From the NCBI RefSeq assembly GCF_004331645.1, contig NZ_SJSK01000002.1, positions 124,001-188,000 of the forward strand: a stretch of DNA of 64,000 nt, read 5' to 3'. The notes below the pieces were generated by a model. It ran no database searches and was not told the DNA's origin. It worked only from the letters and a program-made list of their open reading frames with translations. The position numbers and the translations under genes are program-made. Origin of the DNA: Pedobacter frigiditerrae (GTDB lineage Bacteria > Bacteroidota > Bacteroidia > Sphingobacteriales > Sphingobacteriaceae). Each line of letters starts with the position of its first letter. Positions within the stretch are counted from its first letter, which is position 1. Positions 55,923-64,000 of the stretch are shown here, one piece after another.

Positions 55923-57758
55923 ATGAAAAAGATAATCCTTATTGTTTATTTTCTATTTTTTTCTGTAGTAAGTTTTGCTCAAAATTTTAAATATGCGTTT
56001 GTAAGCGATACTCATATTGGCAGTGCAAATGCAGATGAAGATTTAAGAAGAACCGTGGCCGATATTAACAATCAACCTGAATTAGAATTTACCATTATCA
56101 CAGGAGACATTACTGAAATGGGAACTAATGAAGAGTTAAGACTAGCAAAGGAAATTTTATCAGGATTAAAAAAGCCCTATTACATTATGCCGGGTAACCA
56201 TGACACAGGCTGGTCTGAATCTGGCGGTGTTACTTTCATCAAGGAGTTTGGCTATGATAAATTTACTTTCGATCATAAGGGTTATCGTTTTATTGGGTGC
56301 GCATCTGGCCCGTACGTACGCATGTCAGATGGTCATATCCCCAGAGATGCCACCGTTTGGCTAACCGATATTTTAAAAAAAACACCTAAAGAAATGCCTG
56401 TTATTTTTGCTAACCACTACCCTATTGATAACAGCTTAGACAATTGGTACGAGGTTACCGATAGACTAAAAACCAAAAACATTCAGTATGTTATATGTGG
56501 CCACGGGCATAATAACCATACCTACAATTTCGAAGGTATTCCTGCCACCATGGGGCGTTCTAACTTAAGGGCAAAAGATAGTATTGGTGGTTACAATGTG
56601 GTTAACATGACCAAGGATACCGTTTATTTTTCATTAAAAAAACCAATGCAAGCCTTGTTACCATCATGGCGAAAAATACCCTTAAAAACTTTTGTTCATC
56701 AAACTTTAAAAGCATACGAAAGACCAAACTATGCGATAAATAGAAAGCATGCCAAAGTAAAGGAAGTATGGACCTATCATTCTAGTGCCAATGTAGTAAA
56801 CACACCTACTTGCAATGAAAATTTAGTTGTTTTTGGTAATAGTTTAGGCTTAATTGAAGCCTTGAATAAAACTACGGGTAAAAGAATTTGGAGCTATCAA
56901 ACTAAAGGCGCTATTTATTCATCGCCTGTGGCCACCAAACAATTGGTTATAATTGGTTCAGGAGATGGAAACATCTACGCTTTAAATATCGCCACTGGTA
57001 AATTAGCTTGGAAAGTAACAACTGAACATTCCGTTTTGGGCTCTCCCATAATTGATGACAATACAGTTTTTATTGGCGGAAGCGATCATGTTTTTAGGGC
57101 CCTGGACATTGAAACAGGAAAGCTTATCTGGAAATACGAGGGTATTGAAGGTGCAATGGTTGGCAAACCGCTAATTTACCGAGGTAAAATCATTTTTGGT
57201 TCTTGGGGCAGGCACTTATATGCTTTAAATATAAAAACGGGAAGTCTTGCATGGAAATGGGGCAGCAATACTATGAATAGAATGTTCTCGCCTGCTATGG
57301 TTACCCCGGTTGCCACCAAGGGTGTAGTTTACATTGCCGCGCCAGATCGTTTTTTAACTGCCATTGATGTAAATAACGGTGAAACTTTATGGAGAAACAA
57401 GGAGGCAGGTGTTAGAGAATCTATTGGATTATCTGCAGATAGCACAACTATTTATGGCAAAACCATGCAAGATGAAATAGTTGGTTATAAAACTCAATCC
57501 ACTGACCCTGGTGTTGCTTGGAAATTTAATGCTGGTTTTGGTTATGAACATGCTCCATCGCAATTAATTGAAAAAGACGGTAAGGTATTTTTCGGTACTA
57601 AGAGCGGAGTGGTTTATGTCTTTGACCCTAAAACCAAACAAAATTTATGGGCGCATAAGATTGATAATTCCATGGTTAACACGGTTCATGTAGTTGATGG
57701 AAATACTGTTCTTGTTAGTACAATGGATGGGAAAGTTAGCTTATTAAAAAGCAAGTAA
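55923..57758 (+). CDS. Exported metallophosphoesterase fused to PQQ-type beta-propeller
   Basis: The product has 611 residues with signal peptide ending VVSFAQ. A calcineurin-like phosphoesterase occupies ~22-240: FVSDTHIGSANAD, TGDITEMG, PGNHDTGW, FANHYPID and CGHGHNNH supply the metal ligands. From ~280 to the end there are about seven PQQ/BamB-like blades (for example IWSYQTKGAIYSSPVA, LAWKVTTEHSVLGSPI, LIWKYEGIEGAMVGKP, LAWKWGSN). The propeller may hold substrate or partner proteins. It is 33 bases downstream of ppnP, so a nucleotide-salvage link is possible. Confidence 0.92.
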   Translation: MKKIILIVYFLFFSVVSFAQNFKYAFVSDTHIGSANADEDLRRTVADINNQPELEFTIITGDITEMGTNEELRLAKEILSGLKKPYYIMPGNHDTGWSESGGVTFIKEFGYDKFTFDHKGYRFIGCASGPYVRMSDGHIPRDATVWLTDILKKTPKEMPVIFANHYPIDNSLDNWYEVTDRLKTKNIQYVICGHGHNNHTYNFEGIPATMGRSNLRAKDSIGGYNVVNMTKDTVYFSLKKPMQALLPSWRKIPLKTFVHQTLKAYERPNYAINRKHAKVKEVWTYHSSANVVNTPTCNENLVVFGNSLGLIEALNKTTGKRIWSYQTKGAIYSSPVATKQLVIIGSGDGNIYALNIATGKLAWKVTTEHSVLGSPIIDDNTVFIGGSDHVFRALDIETGKLIWKYEGIEGAMVGKPLIYRGKIIFGSWGRHLYALNIKTGSLAWKWGSNTMNRMFSPAMVTPVATKGVVYIAAPDRFLTAIDVNNGETLWRNKEAGVRESIGLSADSTTIYGKTMQDEIVGYKTQSTDPGVAWKFNAGFGYEHAPSQLIEKDGKVFFGTKSGVVYVFDPKTKQNLWAHKIDNSMVNTVHVVDGNTVLVSTMDGKVSLLKSK

Positions 57759-58158
57759 GTCTAGGTTGAATATATATTTTATTTTAACGACAAGAAAAAT
57801 ACATTGAGTTTGTAGAATTCAATAAAAAAATATACCAAGCAGACAAATAAAGCTTCTCGAAAGGGAAACTTTATCTTTTTACCAAGAACTATTATTTATC
57901 TCAATCACAAGCTGAATGCTTGCATTAGAAGAAAAGAGAACATCACTTCATCAAAATTATGCGTTTTTTTAGAAGCGAAATGACAATGCAATTGTTATTG
58001 GCAGTCCCGCAATTCGCTGAAATCTTTTTGGCGTTTTTGTCATGCTGACGCAGGAAGCATTTCGACCAAAAAGTATTTCCGCTGCTGTCGGAGGCTAGGT
58101 AGTTGGGCCTCTGCAATAAAACAAGTATTAAGTAAAAAAATCTCTACGCAACTAGACA
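57759..58158. other. Gene-free stretch with a GTCATGCTGACGCAGGAAGCAT-type repeat
   Basis: The 400 bases between convergent genes hold no coding frame. About 58030-58065 has GTCATGCTGA, CAGGAAGCAT and TTTCGACC words like those of dispersed Bacteroidota intergenic repeats. No clear terminator hairpin was found. Confidence 0.5.
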
Positions 58159-58890
58159 TTAAAAACCTGCCTTTAATAGGCTACCATTTAAAAAATCCTG
58201 AAAAGCAGGCTTATACACATCGCCCAATTGCAGGGTTTTGGTATTATTTAAAATGATGGTATGCCCCTCCACCTTTTTAATGGCATTTTTTGCGATAATG
58301 TTAGATTTGTTAACCCTAATAAAATATTTGGGATCTAAGGCAGTCTCAATATGATTTAAACCCATATGTGTTACAAATTTTTCCTTTCCTGTATAAATAA
58401 GCACGTAATTCTTTGCTGCCTCTATATATATAATCTCTGTAGAATCAATGTAGTGGTAGGCACTTTTATTATCCGCCTTAATAAATTGCAACCTACTTTT
58501 GGTGACTTGCACACTTGAATTAACGATGGTCAAATCTTTTAAGATATAATCTATGGTAGTGGCAAACTTGGCAAATGAAATTGGTTTCAATAAATACTGA
58601 GAAGCATTTAAATCAAATGCATTTAAGGCATAACTTGGGTGGCCAGTTGTAAATACTAAAAACTTGGTTTTATCCCTTAAACTCTTAGCCAATTCAAGGC
58701 CAGATATTTCGGGCATTTCTATATCTAAAAATATAAAATCGATATTATCTTCTTTTTTAATATTGGTAAGCGCATCTAAGGCACTCACATAAGTAGTAAA
58801 CACATCTAAATCTGTTATTTTATTGATATATCCAACCATTGCATCAATGGCATATTGTTCATCATCAATAACTACACATTTTAAACTCAT
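58159..58890 (-). CDS. LytTR-family response regulator, orphan
   Basis: The product has 243 residues. The REC domain has Asp9-Asp10, phospho-acceptor Asp56 in FIFLDIEMPEI, FTTGHPSYALNAF and LLKPISFAKF; the LytTR DNA-binding domain is ~140-238 (AYHYIDSTEIIYIEAAKNYVLIYT, YFIRVNKSNIIAKNAI, LQLGDVYKPAF). No histidine kinase gene is adjacent. It diverges from the VKOR-DsbA gene across 158 bases, so it is positioned to control the peptide cluster. In Firmicutes, LytTR regulators commonly control double-glycine peptide loci; that role here is inference. Confidence 0.92.
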   Translation of the reverse strand: MSLKCVVIDDEQYAIDAMVGYINKITDLDVFTTYVSALDALTNIKKEDNIDFIFLDIEMPEISGLELAKSLRDKTKFLVFTTGHPSYALNAFDLNASQYLLKPISFAKFATTIDYILKDLTIVNSSVQVTKSRLQFIKADNKSAYHYIDSTEIIYIEAAKNYVLIYTGKEKFVTHMGLNHIETALDPKYFIRVNKSNIIAKNAIKKVEGHTIILNNTKTLQLGDVYKPAFQDFLNGSLLKAGF

Positions 58891-59048
58891 TATTTTTCTT
58901 ATTTAGATGCAAGATAAGGCATTTATTTAAAACTAAAAATTAAGTTTATATACTGTAGCAAGGCTTTCATACTAAGTTATGGGGCTTTGGTACAATATTT
59001 TTTATAGAATGTAAAAGAGTTGCTAAACTTATATCAAATCTGATAATT

Positions 59049-60641
59049 ATGTTTTCACTTTTAAAACCCAAAAAAGTAAATATTAATACTACAGTAGCTT
59101 TGTTACTAACAGAACTAAATGTTAAAGTATGTTCAAGCACGCTAAATACTGCCTTAGAAGACCATCCAGAATACCCAAGTTTGTTATCTATTAGCGAATG
59201 CTTAACTGAATGGCGTGTTGCCAATGAAGCTTACCAAATTAACAAGGATGATTATGATCCTACGGATTTGCTATTTCCTTTTATTGCGCACTTACAACCA
59301 AACGGGGGCAATTATATACTGGTAACCGAAATCAAAGATCATCAGGTTAGCTATGGTAATGAAAAAGAGAAAAACGCTACAATGCCCGAAGCTGATTTTT
59401 TAAAGGTTTGGTCTGGTGTAGCTTTACATGCTACCCCCACCGAAAAAAGTGGCGAACCTAACTATAACAAAAACAATTTTAAGGATGTTTCAAATAAATT
59501 AAAGTTACCGCTTTTAGTTACCACTATTTTAGCAGCAATAGCACTCAGTATAAATTACCAAACTATCAATCTACAGTATAGCTTATCCATAGCCATTAAA
59601 CTTGCCGGCATAAGTGTTAGTGTTTTGTTATTGATGCATAGCATAGATGCCAACAACCCATTGATACAAAATCTATGTAGCCTTGGCAGCAAGAATAGCT
59701 GCAATGCCATTTTAAAATCTGATGCAGCAAAAGTAACTCCTTGGCTAAGCTGGAGCGAAGTAGGTTTCTTTTATTTTACAGGTAGCTTTTTGTCATTGCT
59801 ACTCGTCCCTTCATCCCTTTCAATCTTAACATGGCTAAATGTATTGGCATTACCATATACCATTTATTCGATAAGCTACCAATACAGACATAAAAACTGG
59901 TGTTTATTGTGCTGTACCGTTCAAGTTATTTTGATAGAAGAATTTATAATTAACTATTTCACAAATGGTGCTTTCAACCTACAATCTTCAACTTTAATTA
60001 ATGTTGTACCTTCTGTTTTATTAGCATTCACATTACCCATTCTAACTTGGTCTATGCTCAAGCCAATATTACTCAAATCAGTGCTAACCCAACCTTTAAA
60101 AAAACAACTGAAAAAATTCAAGTTCAACAGTGATTTGTTTAAACAAGCGTTACAAAACCAACCTAAATATGGAGTTTCAAATGATTTAATGCCAATCACT
60201 TTAGGAAATCCAAATGCAGAAACAATAATTACCATGGTCAGCAATCCTTTTTGTGGCCCCTGTGCCAAAGCACATCAAATAGTTGATGAATGGCTAAGTT
60301 ATAGAGATGATATACAACTGAAAATTATATTCTCTACCGCCAATCACGATGATGATGAAAAAACAAAGGTTTCACGCCACATCAGTGCCTTAAGCTTATT
60401 AAACGACACTAAATTAGTTGAACGAGCCTTAAATGATTGGTATAAACAAGGAGCTAAAAAATATGAGGCTTGGGCTGAAAAGTACCCAGTCGAATTTGAC
60501 AAAGAGATAAGTGATGTAACAGCCAAGCAAAAAGCTTGGTGTGATTTAACGGAGATAACCTTTACCCCTACCATATTGGTTAATGGCTACAAACTACCAG
60601 AGCCTTATAGATTAGAAGATATTAAATACCTGCTGAGTTAA
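59049..60641 (+). CDS. C39-like / VKOR / DsbA-type thioredoxin fusion membrane protein
   Basis: The 530-residue protein has three parts. Residues ~10-128 resemble a C39 double-glycine peptidase domain (Cys28; EDHPEYPSLLSISECLTEW; FIAHLQPNGGNYILVTEI), but the usual catalytic His is Asn88 and the Asp-Pro is missing, so it is probably inactive and may bind leaders. Residues ~152-335 are a VKOR domain with about five to six helices, Cys210/Cys218 and a Cys285-x2-Cys288 pair. Residues ~383-530 are a DsbA-like thioredoxin domain with Cys402-Gly-Pro-Cys405 and cis-Pro in FTPT. Together these would make disulfide bonds using quinone. It is followed by a hairpin and then two six-cysteine peptide genes, its likely substrates. 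Confidence 0.9.
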   Translation: MFSLLKPKKVNINTTVALLLTELNVKVCSSTLNTALEDHPEYPSLLSISECLTEWRVANEAYQINKDDYDPTDLLFPFIAHLQPNGGNYILVTEIKDHQVSYGNEKEKNATMPEADFLKVWSGVALHATPTEKSGEPNYNKNNFKDVSNKLKLPLLVTTILAAIALSINYQTINLQYSLSIAIKLAGISVSVLLLMHSIDANNPLIQNLCSLGSKNSCNAILKSDAAKVTPWLSWSEVGFFYFTGSFLSLLLVPSSLSILTWLNVLALPYTIYSISYQYRHKNWCLLCCTVQVILIEEFIINYFTNGAFNLQSSTLINVVPSVLLAFTLPILTWSMLKPILLKSVLTQPLKKQLKKFKFNSDLFKQALQNQPKYGVSNDLMPITLGNPNAETIITMVSNPFCGPCAKAHQIVDEWLSYRDDIQLKIIFSTANHDDDEKTKVSRHISALSLLNDTKLVERALNDWYKQGAKKYEAWAEKYPVEFDKEISDVTAKQKAWCDLTEITFTPTILVNGYKLPEPYRLEDIKYLLS

Positions 60642-60642
60642 G

Positions 60643-60661
60643 TCCTCCCTGCTGGGGAGGA
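60643..60661 (+). terminator. Hairpin after the VKOR fusion gene
   Basis: TCCTCCC (60643-60649) and GGGAGGA (60655-60661) pair around five bases, directly after the stop codon, then TTTAGG. This GGGGAGG-type palindrome recurs at gene ends in Bacteroidota. A second stem, GGGCAG-CTGCCC (60694-60720), lies further on. Confidence 0.6.
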
Positions 60662-60816
60662 TTTAGGAGGAGCTAAGACCTTTTGTACAAAAAGGGCAGC
60701 GAGTTGCAACAAGACTGCCCCAAAAACGAGTATCGACGTAAATCGCTACCGCTTAAGTAAACCAGGCGTGATTGGATTACAAAACCTTAGATAAAACCAA
60801 AATTAAAAATTTAAAA

Positions 60817-61008
60817 ATGAAAAAGATGAATTTACTCAGCAAAGCTGAAATGAAAAGAGTGTTAGGTGGTAATGAAGATTTACCTGTTGAAGAAGGGTTC
60901 GATTGTAAAAAGGTTGGCTCGGCTTGTACTGGCAATGTTCAATGTTGTAGTAACGTTTGTAAAACCGATGGTTCAGCTACTACCGGTGCAAGTTGTGCTA
61001 GTGCTTAA
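60817..61008 (+). CDS. Double-glycine leader, six-cysteine knottin-like peptide 1
   Basis: The 63-residue precursor has an 18-residue leader ending Gly17-Gly18 (NLLSKAEMKRVLGG), with the Leu-Ser...Glu-Met...Val-x-Gly-Gly pattern of bacteriocin-type leaders. The 45-residue core has Cys30, 37, 43, 44, 48 and 60, spaced C-x6-C-x5-CC-x3-C-x11-C, which satisfies the inhibitor cystine knot consensus. The core is Gly/Ser/Thr-rich and ends ASA. I chose the ATG at 60817; a TTG 15 codons upstream is also in frame. The gene follows the VKOR-DsbA protein that could oxidise it. Antimicrobial, signalling or toxin roles are all open. Confidence 0.82.
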   Translation: MKKMNLLSKAEMKRVLGGNEDLPVEEGFDCKKVGSACTGNVQCCSNVCKTDGSATTGASCASA

Positions 61009-61017
61009 ACATTTCAA

Positions 61018-61055
61018 TGGGGGCTGTCCGAAAAGCTTGGACACCCCCCCATTTT
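61018..61055 (+). terminator. Terminator after peptide gene 1
   Basis: ATGGGGG-TGTCC (from 61018) pairs with GGACA-CCCCC-AT (to 61052) around a short loop, followed by TTTTC. It separates the two peptide genes, so the second probably has its own promoter. Confidence 0.75.
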
Positions 61056-61304
61056 CATGTGGTTTATAAAGAAGAAAATCTTCAATCCGCCGATCTCAAG
61101 CGGTTGATTTGGCCTTTAAGACGTCCTCGGTACCGATGTTGCAAGTGCTGAAAAAGGTAGAACATTCATTTTCCTGTTATAGGTTTTCTTGTCCTGAAAA
61201 GCCTTTCATTATCGATTGAATATGAAAGATAATTATCCACCTAGATAAAGCTCAAAATGAGTATTTGTAATTCACAACCAATCTCTTATTTAATTACTAC
61301 ACAA

Positions 61305-61487
61305 ATGAAGAATCATAAAATCCTTAACAAAACAGAAATGGCAACCATAATTGGGGGGCTTTTTGAATCTGATACCGATCCGTGCCTTGTAGTTGCAGCT
61401 CCTTGCACGTCAAACTTTCAATGTTGCTCTAATAGATGTATCTCGGACAATTCTACTGTTTTAGGGGCTTCATGCGATGCTCCATAA
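61305..61487 (+). CDS. Double-glycine leader, six-cysteine knottin-like peptide 2
   Basis: The 60-residue precursor has an 18-residue leader ending Gly17-Gly18 (ILNKTEMATIIGG) and a 42-residue core with Cys27, 34, 40, 41, 45 and 57. The spacing C-x6-C-x5-CC-x3-C-x11-C is identical to peptide 1, and the words FQCCSNRC / VQCCSNVC and LGASC / TGASC match, while the rest differs, as expected for a diversifying family. An ATG 16 codons upstream (61257) is possible, but the 61305 start gives the same leader length as peptide 1. It is 62 bases upstream of the outer-membrane protein gene. Confidence 0.82.
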   Translation: MKNHKILNKTEMATIIGGLFESDTDPCLVVAAPCTSNFQCCSNRCISDNSTVLGASCDAP

Positions 61488-61549
61488 TTGTCAATAAATT
61501 ATCTTAGACGCTAATGTTTAATTCGTTCTGAAAATTTAAGCTAATAATC

Positions 61550-64000
61550 TTGAAGATATTTCTTTTGTTATTGATACCATTATGTTTTTTCAACATTGTA
61601 TTGGCCCAAAGTAATTTGAAAATCAAAGGCTTGGCTTTTGACAGTTTCAAGGGAGTTGCTCTTTCAAAAGCGAGTGTAAGTCTGCTCCAAGAAAAAGACT
61701 CTATTCTAATGCAATTTGCTTGGACAAAAAATGAAGGATCTTTTTCGATCGAAAAATTATTACCTGGTAAATATATCTTATTAATATGCTACCCAGATTA
61801 TGCTGACTATGTTGAAAAATTTGAAATTTCCTTACAGCGCCCAATAATTGATCTTGGCAATATAAATCTTATGTCTAAAGCAAAATTACTGTCCGAGGTC
61901 ATTATCAAAGGACAGATTTCAGGTGTAAAAGTGAAGGGTGATACTTTAGAGTTTAATTCTAAATCATTTTACGTTGCGCCAAATGCTAAGGTTGAAGATT
62001 TATTACGGCAGATTCCTGGTCTACAGGTGGATAACAATGGAAAGATTTCTGCATATGGACAAACCGTTACAAAAGTATTGGTTGAAGGTGAAGAGTTTTT
62101 TGGTGACGATCCGACACTTGTGACCAAAAATATTAGAGCGGATATGGTAGATAAAATTCAGTTATATGATAAAAAAAGTGATAATGCAAATCTCACTGGA
62201 ATCAACGATGGGGTAAAAATTAAAACAATTAACATAAAGTTAAAAGAAGACAAGAAACGGGGATACTTTTGGAAGATTGTTGGGGGTATAAGTTTATCGA
62301 GGTATCAGCAGCAACAAGCGATGTTAAATATATTTAAGAATAAATCCAAATTTTCTATATATGGAAATATAGGCAATACCGGCAAAGTTGAACTTAGTAA
62401 TGCAGAAAATGATAAATATGGAATTAATAGTTTAGACCTTGATATTTTTCAGGTTGGAATTATTACCTCCTTAAATAATGATAACGCAGAATTCGTAAAC
62501 GAGCATTATGAGGGTCAAGGGTTACCTAATGCACGAATTGGGGGTGTTCATTATGATCAAAAATGGAATAGCGATAAGCAAAAAATAAATGTCAACTACA
62601 AAATGGGCTTATTAAATATCAAAGGTACAAAAGATGTACTTTCTAGAAACAACCTAAGCGCAAGTGCTGTTTCAAATACAGCTAGTCAGGACTTTCAAAA
62701 CGAGCTTACAAGCAAAAAAATGGATTTCGCTTACGAAATTAAGTTAGATACAGCTTCATTCTTTAAAATTACCCTTTTTGGTTCCACAAAAAATAACAAT
62801 TCCAGCCAATCATTAAATACTAGTACTTTGATCGACGATTTTGGATTATTGAACCAAGGGGATAGAATCTTGGGCAATGACGGTGAACAACAGAATTTTA
62901 ATGTCAACGCGCTCTATAATAGAAAATTCAAGAAGCCAAGGAGATCATTCTCCTTGCGGATCAGTCAATATTCAAGCCTAAGCAAATCAGATGGATTTTT
63001 AAATTCCAAAACCAATTACTTCTCTGAAGATAAAATTGATAGTGTTCAAAATATAAACCAGCGCAGGATCTTTCATCAAACAAGTCAAATTTTCAGCGGC
63101 ACAATAAACTACACTGAACCAATCTCAAAAAATATTTCATTAATTTTAAACTATGCAAGTGGCTTAAATCGCAGTGTTTCTACTAGAAAAATTTTCAATC
63201 AAAGTAATCCAGGTTCGTATGATGTTATAGATCAATTGTATAGTAACAATTTTGATTTTGATGAGGTTGTGAATCGTCTCGGGGGCTCAATTCAATATGC
63301 CCATCAAAATCGTGAATTAAGAGTTAGTCTTTGGGCTTCTAATATAGATTTCTCTCAATTAAATAACGTTGGTGGTAATCGCTACCTAAAAAAATTCACT
63401 AATTTTGCACCCTCTGCTAGCTATTTCGTTAATATACCAAACAAAGGTTGGTTTAGCATTAGTTATTTGGGATATGCTACTCAACCCACTATTGCCCAAT
63501 TACAGCCGGTTCAAATTTACGAAGATCCGACGAATTTTGTGATAGGGAATCCTTCCCTTAGGAATGCCTTCACCAATAGAATTAACTTAAATTATTTAAT
63601 TTCCAGACCATTAGAGGGAAGTAGTATTAACCTAAATGGGTTTTATTATATAACTAATGATCAGATTATAAATGACATCGATGTTGATGTGGCAGGAAAG
63701 ACAACCATTAGTTTTTTAAATCTGGGTTCCAGAAATACCAGTAATTTTAGTATAAGTGGTATTTATACGAAGAAAATAAAGCGTTTGGATATCAATACAT
63801 CAATTGAAATAAAGATAAATTCCAATCTTGATTATAGCATCTCTAACAATGATTTAATTAAGCGAAATTTTAGCTCCTACACGTCAAGTTTTAATGTATT
63901 TAAACTTAAGCCTAAGCAATACAGCATTAATTTTACTTTGAGACCAGCATATCATCAAAGTTATTCAGCTTATGTTCCGATGCTAGACAACAGCGGTTTT
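61550..64000 (+). CDS. Outer-membrane beta-barrel / TonB-receptor-like protein (3' truncated by window edge)
   Basis: The frame is open from a TTG at 61550 to the right edge (817 codons seen). TTG is the only start that gives the signal peptide KIFLLLLIPLCFFNIVLAQ; a TGA lies 7 codons upstream. Order: a carboxypeptidase-regulatory-like domain (~22-105), a plug-like region (EDLLRQIPGLQVDNNGKISAYG, VLVEGEEFFGDDPTLVTKNI) and a long beta-barrel of the OMP_b-brl_3 kind. Such proteins often lie beside exported-peptide genes in Bacteroidota. It may move or recognise the knottin-like peptides; that is inference. Confidence 0.85.
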   Translation, partial: MKIFLLLLIPLCFFNIVLAQSNLKIKGLAFDSFKGVALSKASVSLLQEKDSILMQFAWTKNEGSFSIEKLLPGKYILLICYPDYADYVEKFEISLQRPIIDLGNINLMSKAKLLSEVIIKGQISGVKVKGDTLEFNSKSFYVAPNAKVEDLLRQIPGLQVDNNGKISAYGQTVTKVLVEGEEFFGDDPTLVTKNIRADMVDKIQLYDKKSDNANLTGINDGVKIKTINIKLKEDKKRGYFWKIVGGISLSRYQQQQAMLNIFKNKSKFSIYGNIGNTGKVELSNAENDKYGINSLDLDIFQVGIITSLNNDNAEFVNEHYEGQGLPNARIGGVHYDQKWNSDKQKINVNYKMGLLNIKGTKDVLSRNNLSASAVSNTASQDFQNELTSKKMDFAYEIKLDTASFFKITLFGSTKNNNSSQSLNTSTLIDDFGLLNQGDRILGNDGEQQNFNVNALYNRKFKKPRRSFSLRISQYSSLSKSDGFLNSKTNYFSEDKIDSVQNINQRRIFHQTSQIFSGTINYTEPISKNISLILNYASGLNRSVSTRKIFNQSNPGSYDVIDQLYSNNFDFDEVVNRLGGSIQYAHQNRELRVSLWASNIDFSQLNNVGGNRYLKKFTNFAPSASYFVNIPNKGWFSISYLGYATQPTIAQLQPVQIYEDPTNFVIGNPSLRNAFTNRINLNYLISRPLEGSSINLNGFYYITNDQIINDIDVDVAGKTTISFLNLGSRNTSNFSISGIYTKKIKRLDINTSIEIKINSNLDYSISNNDLIKRNFSSYTSSFNVFKLKPKQYSINFTLRPAYHQSYSAYVPMLDNSGF

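Noticed and set aside
60866..61069. 67-residue alternative frame over peptide gene 1
   Set aside because: It is in another frame of the peptide gene and runs through the downstream terminator; the Gly-Gly/six-Cys frame is clearly the real one.

Overview
The window comes from a Bacteroidota chromosome, most likely Sphingobacteriaceae (Pedobacter-like). The signs are tandem SusC/SusD pairs, many secreted glycoside hydrolases, Bacteroidota-type promoters (TTTG, about 19-20 bases, TAnnTTTG), LytS/LytTR signalling, AT-rich DNA with few Shine-Dalgarno-like sites, and intergenic palindromes of the type common in this phylum. No tRNA, rRNA, CRISPR array or intact insertion sequence was seen. The genus is an inference; no database was searched.

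Layout. 1-1.9 kb: the 3' end of a GH115 alpha-glucuronidase gene, two REP-like palindromes and a decayed C-terminal piece of a DUF5107-type protein. 1.9-2.7 kb: non-coding DNA with short tandem repeats. 2.7-12.3 kb: a small lipoprotein, an S41 peptidase, a LytS/LytTR two-component pair, BON and SH3 proteins, a secreted caspase-like protein and mnmE. 12.5-41.4 kb: a polysaccharide utilization locus, entirely on the minus strand. It reads (5' to 3') susC-susD, susC-susD, two GH2, ThuA-like, DUF5009 membrane protein, GH18, GH2, alginate-lyase-family lyase, GH88, agarase-like GH, GH10, GH3, uxuA. The set points to a polymer rich in glucuronic acid: GH10 and GH115 fit glucuronoxylan, the lyase and GH88 fit a polyuronate, and UxuA takes the released uronate into central metabolism.

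42.2-58.9 kb: mostly housekeeping genes. These are trxB, a possible operon of an acyl-CoA carboxylase beta subunit with three YwqK-like repeat proteins and a dipeptidase, a LOG-family protein, a TonB-dependent receptor with a textbook promoter, guaB, ppnP, a phosphoesterase/PQQ-propeller fusion and an orphan LytTR regulator.

59.0-64.0 kb: the most interesting part. A 530-residue membrane protein joins a degenerate C39-peptidase-like domain, a VKOR domain and a DsbA-like thioredoxin domain. It is followed by two small genes for peptides with 18-residue double-glycine leaders. Each core has six cysteines with identical spacing (C-x6-C-x5-CC-x3-C-x11-C), which fits the inhibitor-cystine-knot (knottin) pattern. 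A truncated outer-membrane beta-barrel gene follows and runs off the window. The proposed reading is a secreted, disulfide-knotted peptide system with its own oxidative folding enzyme, possibly controlled by the divergent LytTR regulator. The export ATPase would be expected beyond the right edge.
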